From Sordaria brevicollis (lineage: Eukaryota > Ascomycota > Sordariomycetes > Sordariales > Sordariaceae): DNA of 64,000 nt. Shown piece after piece: positions 23,601-35,296 of this stretch. Each line of letters starts with the position of its first letter. Within the stretch, counting starts at the first letter, position 1. Under the pieces are notes generated by a model, which saw only the letters and a list, made by a program, of their open reading frames with translations, was not told the DNA's origin and did not search any database. The position numbers and the translations under genes were made by a program. The stretch is from assembly GCA_033439795.1 (NCBI GenBank), contig JAUTDP010000010.1, forward strand, positions 248,001 to 312,000. Reading direction: 5' to 3'.

Positions 23601-24776
23601 TGTCTGCTCGACTTGCGGTTACAGAAGTAACCTGCCGGCTTGGCGGTGCAGACAACGAGCACAGAGTTCCAGCCATAAAAACAGAAATATGAGGCAGATC
23701 AGGTAGGTTGCCGATGGAGCGACAGTAGGCGCAAGAGACTGTCTCCCACCCAGGTTAAGGTATTTGGCGAGCTAGGGGGGTTCTTGGTCTAGGAAAGCTT
23801 TGGGTGAGTCGGTATAGAACCGGAGTCCTTCATTCCAGTCCACACTATTGTGCGGTAACACCAAAGCACAAACACCAAGGGCATCCAACGATGATCTTCA
23901 CCTACCAACCCACTTCTTGCTAACATGTACCACCTCGAGGTGACAATGACCTGATGTAGCGGCTCCGTGGTTGTAAACACACAGAGCGTTCTGTTGTGCT
24001 CCGTGAAAGCATTGGTTCCCTGGCCACTCGCCATCGCCTGGGGTTCTTGGAGGGTATCTTTACTGACTCCCTTGTGCCTCATCGTTAGACAGCAAGGGGC
24101 CTGACGTCCTTGATTAGCAGTGACATGATGCTGTAACATTGAGATCCGCCTGTAGCTGTACCTGCATTAGTCACCTGGCCTGCGTTGAGTAGTGAGAATT
24201 GCAAGATGTCTTAGACGCCTAAAGGTAGCACTCACATTGTTTTGCCTCTTTAACCACTCGAGTTCCCTTTGCCAGCTCTCAATCGTCTTGTTTCTGTAGT
24301 CTGCGGTATTCTCACGTCGACATACATGTTTGTTCATCAAACAAGAGCCGTTACTTGGCAATTTGGGTTTCTTGGCCGAAACCTTTGTGGTCGCAAAGAC
24401 ATTTGCCGCAGAGCAAACATTAACTGCAAGTTGGTCTTGGGTGGCTATTTGCAGCTTCCAGACGGCGAAAGGCCTGAAAGCCACCGCAACTATCGCACGT
24501 CCAAGACTTCATCGCCACCAAGCAGGTTTATGTCTAGAGGATAAATTGGCGGTGGCACCATCACAACTCTCGGCACTTTCATCCTCCCACACCAAGCATG
24601 CGCCGCGTATAGGTGTGCACAACGACGACATCTCACCCCAAGCTGTTTTGCTTTTTGTCATCATTCGAGGCTCACAGAGATCAATTGTCAGTGATGGCAC
24701 CATATGCGTTTCGTTAGTATGGAAGCCATTATCACACTGCATCTCACTTTCCATGTGAACAGTTCCAATCGCCTCT
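20657..24776. other. 4.1-kb gene-poor region upstream of the GPCR
   Basis: Only short overlapping open frames, without conserved motifs, codon bias or convincing splice chains. The part next to 20656 is the GPCR 5' leader. The rest could hold a long upstream control region or a noncoding RNA. No tRNA or 5S gene was recognised. Confidence 0.45.
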
Positions 24777-27428
24777 TCACCGTGTGTATGTCCCGTCAAT
24801 CGTATAGTCTTTCTTTGGGCCCTTGACACGGTAGCCAAGCGACCAATCTTTGAGGTTGACGGCCTTGAAGTTGAAGCGGTAGTCGACATCATAGAAGTCG
24901 TCGATGCATAGGTGCCCAGCATTTGCTCGCCATATTTGGGTTGCGTCCTCAGCCTCCGTGTCGGGAATGATGAACTCGACCTGGTGAAACAAGTAGTCTG
25001 CCCTTTTTTGATCGTCTGTCTTGACGAACCAGACGCTCAGTTTGTCTTTCTTTTCATCATACCTCCATACGTATCTCCTTGTTGCGCGGAAGGAGAAGCC
25101 GTTGGAGGCAGTGAACGTGCCCTCCTCGACGTAAAGATACTCCAATCCAATATCGTCATCCCGCTCCAAGGCAGCATCGTGTTCGACTTCCCGTCCATCT
25201 CGTGTACGTTCTCTGAGGAGGAACCTAGCAGTGCCGCTAAAATGACCGCTTGGATGCGTTGGAAGACGACTCACAAGATCCCTCTCGAGCTTCCACTCGC
25301 CTAGTAGGGAACGGAAGACAGCTTTGGCAACAAACTTTGCCGAGGAGACACCCGACCATGCTGTGCTCTCAGTCTGCTGGATGGATTTTGTGACTTCTGT
25401 ACGTTGCTCCTCGCTTAATTGCTTTGCCGGATATCGGGCTGGTGTCAGAATGTCCATGCTTTTGTCGGCTGGTGGAACCCTGGGCATCTTCCCCAGGGGC
25501 GGTAAGCGGTCAATCTCGAGAGCCCTTGCGAACTCTTGCATCAGCCACGGATAATCGCCCATGGGAAACTGAGAAGCCCGAGGATCGGTTCGCAGGGCCA
25601 AAGTACGCTCAATGGAATCATCTTGAGCAAGAGCGGCGGCCATCTTGGGAGGAAGTGACGAAGAAGCAGGTCCTCCAGCCGCCCACAGAGCTGTGACAAA
25701 GCGGGCCTGCATCTCCATTACACCCCAATAAGGTGATCGGTAGAAACCCACAAAGCCTAGGGAGGGAAGCGCTGGGTGATGGGTGCCATGGAAAGCCAAG
25801 GCCACAGTGGTGTTCAGGTCAGATGGCAATACTGACAGGGTCTCCTGGACAGATGATGGCAGGAAAGAGATGGACGATGCTGCCTCAAAGCCAGTTGCTA
25901 GCACGATTGCCGCAACGTTGTCGATTTTGCTTACCTCTCCCAGAGCTGTTGTGACGGTAACAGTGTTACCGGTCACGGACTGTACTTTTCCATGTGACAC
26001 CGATATGAGCCCGGTGCGGACAAAATCGGCATAAGTGTCGCTAACAGCAAGGTAAGGGGGCTTGTCGGTGTCAGTGTTTGTAACGGCCAAGCTCGGTGAG
26101 AATTCTGACTGATTAGTTCCCAACATTGTCTCGAAGGCTGAATGAAGCGCCTTTGCTGCTTTTGTCGAGATATGACCTTGTATATTGGTTAGGCTGTCAG
26201 GTCTATTGGCCAAGTTGTATGAGCAAAAGTCCAAGGGCAAGAAAGGTGGCGCGGATGAGGCGGGCTGTGAAAGGATGCAGGAGTTAGCCAAAGTAGACAA
26301 ATACGCAGCACGATTCAGTGGGAATGGCACCTTTGGCGAGGTAAAGAGTGGAAAGACCCAGAGAGGCCGTTGGGATACATGGTGGATCGCGTACTTGTCC
26401 AAATCCCGAAGAGTGCTTGAACCAGGCGAGTGCAATGCCGAGGAGAGATGGGTTGCGATAGTACCAGCTATCTCGACGCCCGACATTTGGCCTCCAACCA
26501 CCACGATCTTGCGCCCCTGACCTTTTGTCTGTTCGAGTAGGGCGCTGAGAGTCCTATACTGACTGCTGTGGATCACTGGAATATCACCGCTGCCACATGT
26601 AGCCACGGCCGATGGTGTCACCGGCTTGCCGAAGAAACCGGATGCGACAAGTAGGTAGTCAAACATGTGGTCGAGCTGTTGGCCATCTTGAGAGCAGGTT
26701 CGGACCTTCCACTTGGCTCCCTCGGCATTCTGCTCAGCCGGTTGAAGCAGTTCCGTGTGAACAACACGCTCGCCCAGGTGGAGTTCAGCGTCCCGACAGT
26801 AACGGTCGTGGTATCTCTCGAGATAACGTCCAATGTGCCAAGCTCTGGGAAATTCGGGGGCGTCATCGGGCCAGGCCAGGTCGCTGAATTGGACGGTATG
26901 TTTGCTCTGGTTAGTTACCATGAGTGGGTGAACAAAGCCGGCGTGATCATGCTTTGCCGAGGGCCAAAGACCACCAAGACGGTTTTGGGCCTCGAAGATG
27001 GTGACACTGAAGGTACCGCTTGGCTGGTCGTGGAGGAGCGACTTTGCTGCAACTAGACCAGACGGGCCAGCACCTGTGATGAAGAATAATTAGAACAATA
27101 GAAAGACGTGGCTGCAGAGAAGACATTTGTGGCAATTCTGGGCGTTGAGGTGAAAGGGAATGAGTGGAAGAGGAAGAGTGCATCGTTCGAGATGAGTCTT
27201 GGTGTTGGGGTTGGCTCTGTCAAAGTTGCATATGGGTGTGGTGTGGTGTGGTAAAGAGGAAAAGAAACGAGAGGGCTGGGCAGGCGGCGTATATAGAAAT
27301 GGAAACAGAAGCCATCTGCAAGTCTAGAAGGCAGTCGTAGGCGTTGATTGCTTGAGAATGGAAGCAAACATGACAGGTGAAGAAGGAAAGGACGCACCAA
27401 CGATGCAAACTTTCTTTGGGGCCGCCAT
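24777..27428 (-). CDS. FAD-dependent monooxygenase fused to a DUF6314-like domain
   Basis: Join on the minus strand: 27428-27398, 27073-24777; 775 aa. The 324-nt intron splits the FAD-binding glycine motif: exon 1 encodes MAAPKKVCIV plus one base of Gly, and exon 2 restores VGAGPSGLVAA. This argues strongly for the start at 27428. The motif VVVGGQMSGVEIAG (about residue 200) is the NADP(H)-binding site of class B flavin monooxygenases, and SLGFVGFYRSPYWGVMEMQARF is a further family segment. The final 170 residues, from FRSLLGEWKLERDL to the end, form a separate beta-rich domain of the DUF6314 type (GEWKLERD, GTARF, Y.W.Y....DKLSVWF). FMOs oxygenate amines, sulfur compounds or ketones with NADPH and O2; the substrate here is unknown. 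A DUF6314 domain fused to an FMO occurs in other ascomycetes as far as I recall. Confidence 0.88.
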
Positions 27429-30400
27429 GGAGCTGAAGGCACGATGGATGGACTGGGCTGGTCGTGTGCAGATGGGCGGTCCGAGAAAGGAGAGCACTTT
27501 GGGAAATATGTTGCGGGGGCGTACGGTGCCTCGGACCCGTACTTTGGGGAGTCGGTGGAGGTACAGGTGGTGACGACGTAGAGCGAGGGCAGCTTGATAG
27601 TTGATACCTAGTGTATTGGAGAGCAGTTCAGCCTCTCGGACCACTTGAGTGAGCGGGTGCCGTGCAGTGCGTGCCTGGGATAGCCGAATTCCTCAGTGGA
27701 AGATACTCTTTTGTGTCTCGTAAACAGGAGATGTGATGATTAGATATCGCCGTCCGGTGCTCCTGGTGATGCCCGGTCCGAGGTCGAGTCCGGGTGTGGT
27801 GGTTGTTGACTGAAGTGCACGGGTGCAGCCGAGCGGGAAAGTGACGGGACTCGGAGTGAGTGGGTCAGAATCTCATCCGATGTCCCCGACCAACGGGACA
27901 ACGGACCTCAGACCTCAGCTGTCGAAATTGCCAGCTGCACTACGGACGCCAAGCTTTGAGAATTTGTCGGCAGCTGTCAGGATCAGGAATGAGGACTCGG
28001 CCAATTGAGATCCTCTCGCGCAAAATGCAGAAAATGAAAAAGGCAGTTGGGGAAATGGAGGTGGTCTTGGGCGGGGAAAGTGCGTTGGGGGAAGGTCAAG
28101 ATAAGGTTAAGGCGGGGATGGAAAAGACCCGCGCGGCGCGTAGATCTCCCCGCACCAAGCGACCCCACCCACTAACAGCCTAACAGTGGAGCCCACTTAG
28201 ACCGGCCCGACGTCACAGACACAGAGACCGCTGGAGGGGAGAAAGGCTTGTATAATGGAGAAGAACATGAGAGTAAAGATGAAGCATTAATGATTAGGAA
28301 TAGCAACATCTGATCCCTCTGTGACATTACAATGTTTTGAGTATCAGCGTTTTTAGCCTGCCAAACCAGCGTCTTGTGGTGTTGAATATCGGATGGAGGG
28401 GCCGGCAGTCTTCTTCGGTAGTTCGGTGCAGAGTGACCCGTGCTGTTAGGTAGTGTAAGAGCCTCCCGCGACCCGAGAGTCCCGTTGCCCCTTGGCCTTG
28501 TCAGTCAGCAACCTTAAGTGACCAAAGGGAATCTCTTAATAATTCCACACTTTTTTTCCATTGCTTGCTCGCCGAGGTACCTCTTACCGGTAGACATCAC
28601 CCATCCCCTATTATCGAACCCTATTTTGAACTTCAAACGAACTCCTTTCTGCTATGACCTGGTTCACTTGCTCTATCAGTCTCAGATAAACATCACGACC
28701 TGTTTTGCGCGTTTCCGAGACGATCTGTTTGTATCGTTATATGCCCCAGTCCAAGCAATCGGAACACACCATTTTCTCTTCCTTTTTTTTTTTTTTTTTT
28801 TTTTTTGTGTATGTGTTAGTGACCCGCTAATTCCGGAAATCGAATGTTAGCAGCTCGAGTTGCTTCAACTTGTGATCCAAAGCTAACGACACACCCTGCA
28901 AGGCACGGAATACAGCACTGAAGGGGTCTCCAGTCGCTCGGGTCCCGTCTGACCCAGGCAATGGACTGGATGGAGCACGCACGGGATTTTTGGTTACAGG
29001 TTGTAGGTCTTCCGGTCACGGTCCGTCTTCCGTCCAGCGGCAAACATCTGCATCTTTCACCATTCCAGGCATCGTCCATTTTTACCTCATTTCTCAAAGG
29101 CAAACTTCCAGTTCGCAACAGCCCATAACCCTCCCCACCCAAAAAAAGCAGACCCAACGCTTTGGATCCGAAATCACATTCCCCGTTCAACGGACTCTAT
29201 TCACGAGACTAATTTACTGCCTTCGCCTTCCCAGTGACCTGCGACACAAACACCACGACACGAGCGCTCGGCATAGCAGTCATGGCACTCAGCTGACCGA
29301 CTACCTGACTTCAAACACGACAATCGCCGAAGCCGGACCGATACCAAAGAGACGTCGACCTCCACGGAGAGATCCGGTCTGGTCGCTTAGCTGTCAAGTT
29401 CGGGGCCATTTGTCGCCGCCATTCCGGCGCAAAAGGAACGGGGGCTGCTTGGTGTTTGATGACGCCAAGTCCAATATACCACCACCCCCATAAGCCTCGA
29501 CGTACCCTGCCGCCATGGCAACACAACATCCACCGCATAGCGTACCCATACTCCAATCATAGTATACGCATCACCTGCCTATCTGGACGACAGCAGCTCA
29601 AGAAGGGGTCCCCTGGATCGCCATGGATCCAACATCCAACCTCTGGCGGTGAATAACGAGTTGCTTGGTTGTGTAGCCGGACACCCGACGCACTGCACCT
29701 TTCCAGAGTCCTTCGACATGGACCTCTTCGGGAGCTGGCAGATCTTGCTCGTCGTTTGGCACAATTCTCCTAATTGCTCCTGCAGCCAGATCATTCCACC
29801 GCGCACCCCTTAAGCCTCGGGCCTCGAGCCACAAAACTACACGGCAAACTGCAATGAGAATCTCGACAACACCGCTCGACAGCAATGGGAAAAGACTGCC
29901 CATACCACATATACCACATGGCCTCTGGGTATGGGTACCTGACTGACCCCTTGCTACCAGTGGCATACCAAGCAAACGGTGGCTTTCTTAGCGCCAGGGG
30001 AGGAAGCACAGAAGCAAGCTAGAAAACCGCTTCTCGTCTTGGCGGCTTCTCACTTGTCCTGAGCCACTGCGTACCAGTACCTAGTGAGCTACCTAGCCCA
30101 AGAGGCTCTCCTCTGGCCCATCCCGATCGATGGCGCTATCATGGGATTAATGTCGTCCTCGCCGAGAGAGGAGACTTGGCCGCCGATATCATTCAGGTAT
30201 GTGTGTCTTCCAGCATCTTGCAAACAAATAATACATCCCATGTCCCCCTAGCCATAGACTCGAACAAGCACCAAATTACAGCCCTACACACATTGGCCAT
30301 CATCTCTGCCATCTGTTCCGGCCCAGAAAAGTCGAAAAAAGATGCCACGGTTAGGTTGCCTCTTGGTGAGAACCAACGGTTCGCTAAATCGCTTTCGAGG

Positions 30401-33400
30401 CAGGTTGGACAGACGCAATGGACGAGCCGGCCGCTTGCAGCAGCTTGGTGACACAGTCCACCTAGTGCCAGGAGCTGGAAATCCTTCGATATTTCCCCAA
30501 AACGTCGTCAATATTTCCATAGCTAATTGCCTCTCTTCTTGTTGAGTACAGCCACAGATCTGGCGGAACGTCTTCAGCACGTGGATCGCAAGTGGTCCTA
30601 CCAGACGGCGGCTGCTTGCTCATGGGCCGCTATTGCAGGCGAGACCTGCCAAACGATAATCCACAATTCATGACCATGACATACGCTGTTGCCTGAGCGG
30701 GTACACGCTTCGAAAGTTTCCCAAAGCATTCGATAGTGCGATGCTCGCCCACTTTGTTGGCCCTTTGGGCGACGGACTACAGCAGCTGGCCAGCAGCGGT
30801 AAACCTGAAAGGACCGCACCTTCACACAAAGCAAACTTGGCGTATTCAGAAACTAATCAAACTCTAAACTCTGCGGTCTTTGTTGACTCGTTTCTCCTCA
30901 AACCAGGCATTGTCATCTGCCCCTTTTCGTGTGGCGCCGCATGGGAGCAAACATGCCATGCTTTTGTTCATGCCGCGCCGCGGACAGACACAGAAAACAC
31001 CTGCCAAGGCTGAACTAGGAAGGTGGTTTCAACGGATTGTCCACCAAGACAGTGCACAACACGTTCTCTCTTCGGAACTAATACTCGGGTTGCAACACAC
31101 CTTGGCCTCAGGACGAGAGTGTGGTGCGTCCATATGCATTCTCTTTATCTAGCGCGTCCTTCAACTCAGCCCTCCCCGAATCAACACTCTACCAGCAACG
31201 ACCAGACATTCGGAACGACAGTCTGTGTCAAACCTCCCTTCTCCTGTCTGAAACATGAATGGCCTCCTTGGCGAATTCTGCGTGCGCAGTCGCCGAGTAC
31301 GCCGTTCTTCGGACCGTCAACAACAAGTGATCTGGTACATGAGTCTCACTAAAGGCCGTAATGGCCAAAAGTTACCAGTTGCTGCTGTGCGTTGAGGGGG
31401 TCTCCTAGGGTTGGGGAATGGGTGATACAGGACCTGCTGAGACACCATGTCGCCCACAGATGACGGATGCCAGATGAACTTGGTCAGGAAAAGTCATTTA
31501 TCTGGCATTCCACGCCCATCAATACTCGACATGAGCGTCAAGACTGCTATGTTTTTCGCACTTGGCAAAATCTGGCTAGGATTTACTTTCCGGTTGCCAT
31601 GTTCCAAAACCATGGAACAAGCAAATAATGTGGGACAGACAGAACACTACTCCCGCTTGGCGGTTCAGACACGAGCACAAGCACTTCTCGCTCATCCTTC
31701 CTTTGGTCGCCTCTGACGAACCACGAAGCAGGCTTCACCAGTGTCAATGTTCCAAGGGGGTTCTAGAAAAATGAGAAAGCACCTCCCTGTCTGGATATAA
31801 CTGTCCGACTCTCCGTTCGCCCTCAACACCTCGTCTTCGGACGAGAGAATCTCACATTGTGTGGGTCACGGACATGAAGAAGTCAGCTAGAAGCCTGTTC
31901 ACAGACCCAGTCAACCAGGCATCCCTCCCAAACCGTATTGTTGTCGAGGTTGCTGAAGCGGGGTATTCCCAACGGCATAACACTGAATGCCAAATAAAAC
32001 TGGTAAGTTCAATTGGACAAGTCCTGGTGAGCTTTGTAAGGATAGATGCTAGAAAGCGTCTTGGTGTGAGATGCGAGATTGAGGGGACATCATCAACCAG
32101 GATCCCAACATAATGGGACAGCAGGAGGGAGCAAGCAGCAAGCTTGAGGCTCCTAGCATCGGGGTGCCTACTTCCAGGCTGATGTTTGCCTCACCCTAGT
32201 ATCCATGTTTTCGATCACTGATATGCCTTCATGGCTGGCTGTCATGTACCTCCACGAACGAACACTGAAGATGAGGTGTGCCAGGAGCAGGGGTAAAAGG
32301 TGGTGTTAGAGTGCATTGGTAATGGGCGCCGTGGTTGAGAATAATGGGACAATCCGCATGGGATCTGCCGTCCGCCTGCCCGTGGCGTCCCAGTTGGCTC
32401 AGTAGGTGCATATTGCGGCGTGTGGGATATGCTGCAAACTACTTATAAGCTGCCCCAGCTGGCTTAGCCTCTTTTCCCTCCGCATTATCAACCCCACCAA
32501 CACCCATAGTCCTCGGGACTATCCTATTTTGGGCCACACATTCCATTGTTCTCTGCCCCCCTCTCGACTTCACCCCTATGCATATCCTTGGCCCGTACCG
32601 GTACAGCAAACACTAACATCGCAATCGTTGCCCGGCCACAACCTCGAATAGGGTCGACGTTCGAAGAAGGCTTCCTCGACAGACAGGAGGGTTCCATCGA
32701 CCAATTGCGTCCTGGTCGGCGAGTTATCGAGGTCAAAGTGCCGAAGTGCAAGACAGGAGTGCCAACAACTTATCACGTTGCGGCGAAATTTCCAATTTGG
32801 GTTGCTTTGGACGCTCGCCAATCTCCCCATTTGCTCCGATCTACATCCCCAGGATCTTGTCAACGCCGCGTGGGTCAGCACCTGCCAACGTGGGAATCTT
32901 GTTTAGTTCGCCCTTGTCTGGGGAAAGCTCCGGAAGGTCCACCTCGACAAGCTTTCGCAATCAGTCCTGGACGCATTAACGCAAAAAAAGGACAAGATCT
33001 TGCAACAGTACGGCCGATCAGGACCGAGCGAAGCTGCCCGCGTGAGGAATCTCGAAGCAAAAGGAGACCCGCGCCGAACTAATTCCAGAATCAGGCTGCC
33101 CCCGTATCGGGCAAACATGAGCAATGGGTTCGTAATGTTTTCGATTCGTATCATTCCCATTGTTGATTCGTTATGATGATACATGATTCCCTGCATTTCC
33201 CCTCCCTCCTTCTTTTGGTGCCGATTTGCAGATAAGAGTTCGACCCATCTTCCCGATTTTCCACTTCCACTCCATCCATTCATTCTTTATGTTTTCCCCT
33301 GCCGTGCAATATCTTTACTTTCCGTTTGCCTATTTTGGGAGATCCCAGAGGCAATTCCGAGGAAGTTATAAGTCACCGGATTTCTTATCACATCTTGCTT

Positions 33401-33616
33401 GCCGTTTGAAACCTCTGACTACAACCAACGGGCGTCGCTCCTCCCCAATTTCGCCCGTCATTAGCACTACCCGAACACTCAACACATCACCTGTGGAAGG
33501 AACGGAAGCCAGTCACTTGGTTACATAACTGACACGTTCCTGTTCTACCACACCACACAGCCCGAATATTCTCCTTCAGATCCAAGGCGAAGTACTACGT
33601 CGAGAGTTCATCAACC
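27429..33616. other. 6.2-kb gene-poor region between FMO and MFS permease
   Basis: No coding region can be supported on either strand; the longest open frame (28990-29493, +) has no recognisable motif. A T24 run lies at 28783-28806. The final few hundred bases (about 33420-33616), rich in CACA/CAACC pyrimidine tracts, are probably the permease 5' leader. Both flanking genes point outward, so two promoters share this space. Confidence 0.45.
28783..28806 (+). repeat. Homopolymer T24
   Basis: An uninterrupted run of 24 T follows CTTCC. It may be a simple-sequence tract of nucleosome-excluding type; length is prone to sequencing error. Confidence 0.85.
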
Positions 33617-35296
33617 ATGACCGAAGATAAGGAAAAGTCATCCGTCGAAGGACACCGCGTCTCTACCCATGAGGAGGGCGTCAACCTTCCTCCTGATCCG
33701 GATGCTCACCGTACCGATGAAGAGAAGGCAGAAATCGTATGTCAACAACGTTCCACTCCCCCCCAATTGCTCATCATGTGTTGCTAACACCTTATATTCA
33801 GGACCGCAAACTTGTGCGGCGTCTCGATCTTATGCTGATCCCTTGGGTAAGTGACCCTGTTTACACCATCTACGGCTCTCGTCGTTCAGAATCATCTAAC
33901 ACGTCTCGTAGCTGTGCCTCCTCTACCTGCTCGCCTTCTTGGATCGCACAAACATTGGTAATGCTAAGATCGCCGGTGTCCAAACCGATCTCGGCTTATC
34001 CGATGGCCAATACAGCGCTTCCCTCAGCATTTTCTTCGTCTCGTACGCCGTGTTCGAGCCGATCACGAATATTATGCTGAAGAAGTTCCGCCCTTCCATC
34101 TTTATTCCAATCATCATGTGAGTATCTCTTTCATCCCATAATTCCTGGGCCTCTGGATATGCTGACAAGAAGCAAACAGGGTTCTCTGGGGCGCTAGCAT
34201 GCTCGGCATGGGTTTCTGCTTCAACTGGGAAGGTCTGATGGCAGCCCGCTGGTTCCTCGGTCTTACGGAGGCCGGTCTGTTCCCAGGCGTCAACTACTAC
34301 CTCTCATGCTGGTACAAGCGCTCCGAGTTCGGAATCCGGGCCGCCATCTTCTTCTCCGCCGCCGCCCTCTCCGGTTCCTTCGGCGGTTTGCTCGCCGCCG
34401 CTATCGAGAACATGGACGGCATCGGCAAACGTCCCGGCTGGGCCTGGATCTTCATCATCGAGGGTCTCATCACCGTCGTCATCGGCTTCGTTTCCTTCTG
34501 GATGGTGCACGATTTTCCCGACGAGGCCAAGTTTCTTTCCGAAGACGACCGCGCCCGAGTCGTCCGCCGCCTCAAGCTCGACCAGCAGGCCTCGGCAGAG
34601 CACGAGACTTTCCAGATGACGTACCTCTGGCAGTCCTTTCGCGACTGGAAGATGTGGTTGGGAATGGTCATCTACATGGGCTGCGACATGCCGCTGTATG
34701 CCTTCTCGCTCTTCCTTCCAGCCATCATTAAGGGTCTCGGCTGGAACACGTCGACGGTGCGGTCGCAGCTCATGTCTGTGCCGCCGTACGCCGCCGCCGC
34801 CATCTTTACCGTGGTGATTGGTTACATTGCCGACCGCACGCGCAAGCGCGGTCTATGCAACATTCTTGTCTCCGCCATCGGCGTGGTGGGCTTCGCCATG
34901 TTGCTGGGCTCAAACTCCCCCGCTGTTCAATACGCCGGCGTCTTCTTCGGTGCGCTAGGCATTTACCCCTGCATTGCAAACACGATTACCTGGATGGCGA
35001 ACAACATTGAGGGCGTCTACAAGCGCGGCGTAGTCCTGGGCTTTGTCATCGGCTGGGGTAATTTGTCAGGAGTCATCAGCAGCAATATCTACACCAACCA
35101 CAAGATCGGGCATGGAATCGTCATGGGGTTCATGGCTGTCTTTTTGTTTGGTGGGTCGATCCTGATGACGACGTTGCTGAGAAGGGAGAATGGAAAGAGA
35201 CTTAGGGGCGAGAGGGATCATCTTGTTGAGGGGCTGGATGAGAAGCAGATTGATAAGTTGGGGGATATGAGGCCTGATTTTTATTATACTACATAA
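33617..35296 (+). CDS. MFS permease, allantoate/nicotinate (anion:cation symporter) type
   Basis: Join 33617-33736, 33802-33846, 33912-34117, 34180-35296; 495 aa, all GT-AG introns of 62-65 nt, frame kept. After a hydrophilic, charged N-terminus comes DRKLVRRLDLMLIPW, then LLYLLAFLDRTNIGNAKIAG in the first helices. These are the hallmark phrases of the Dal5/Tna1-like MFS subfamily (TC 2.A.1.14). Later conserved parts include ARWFLGLTEAGLFPGVNYYLS, YKRSEFGIRAA and the C-terminal half SAIGVVGFAML through VVLGFVIGWGNLSGVISSNIY. Twelve membrane helices are expected at the plasma membrane, with H+ symport of a carboxylate such as allantoate, nicotinate or a related acid. The exact substrate cannot be told from sequence. 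Confidence 0.9.

Noticed and set aside
28990..29493. 167-codon open frame as a gene
   Set aside because: No motif, irregular composition and no splice partners; probably chance.
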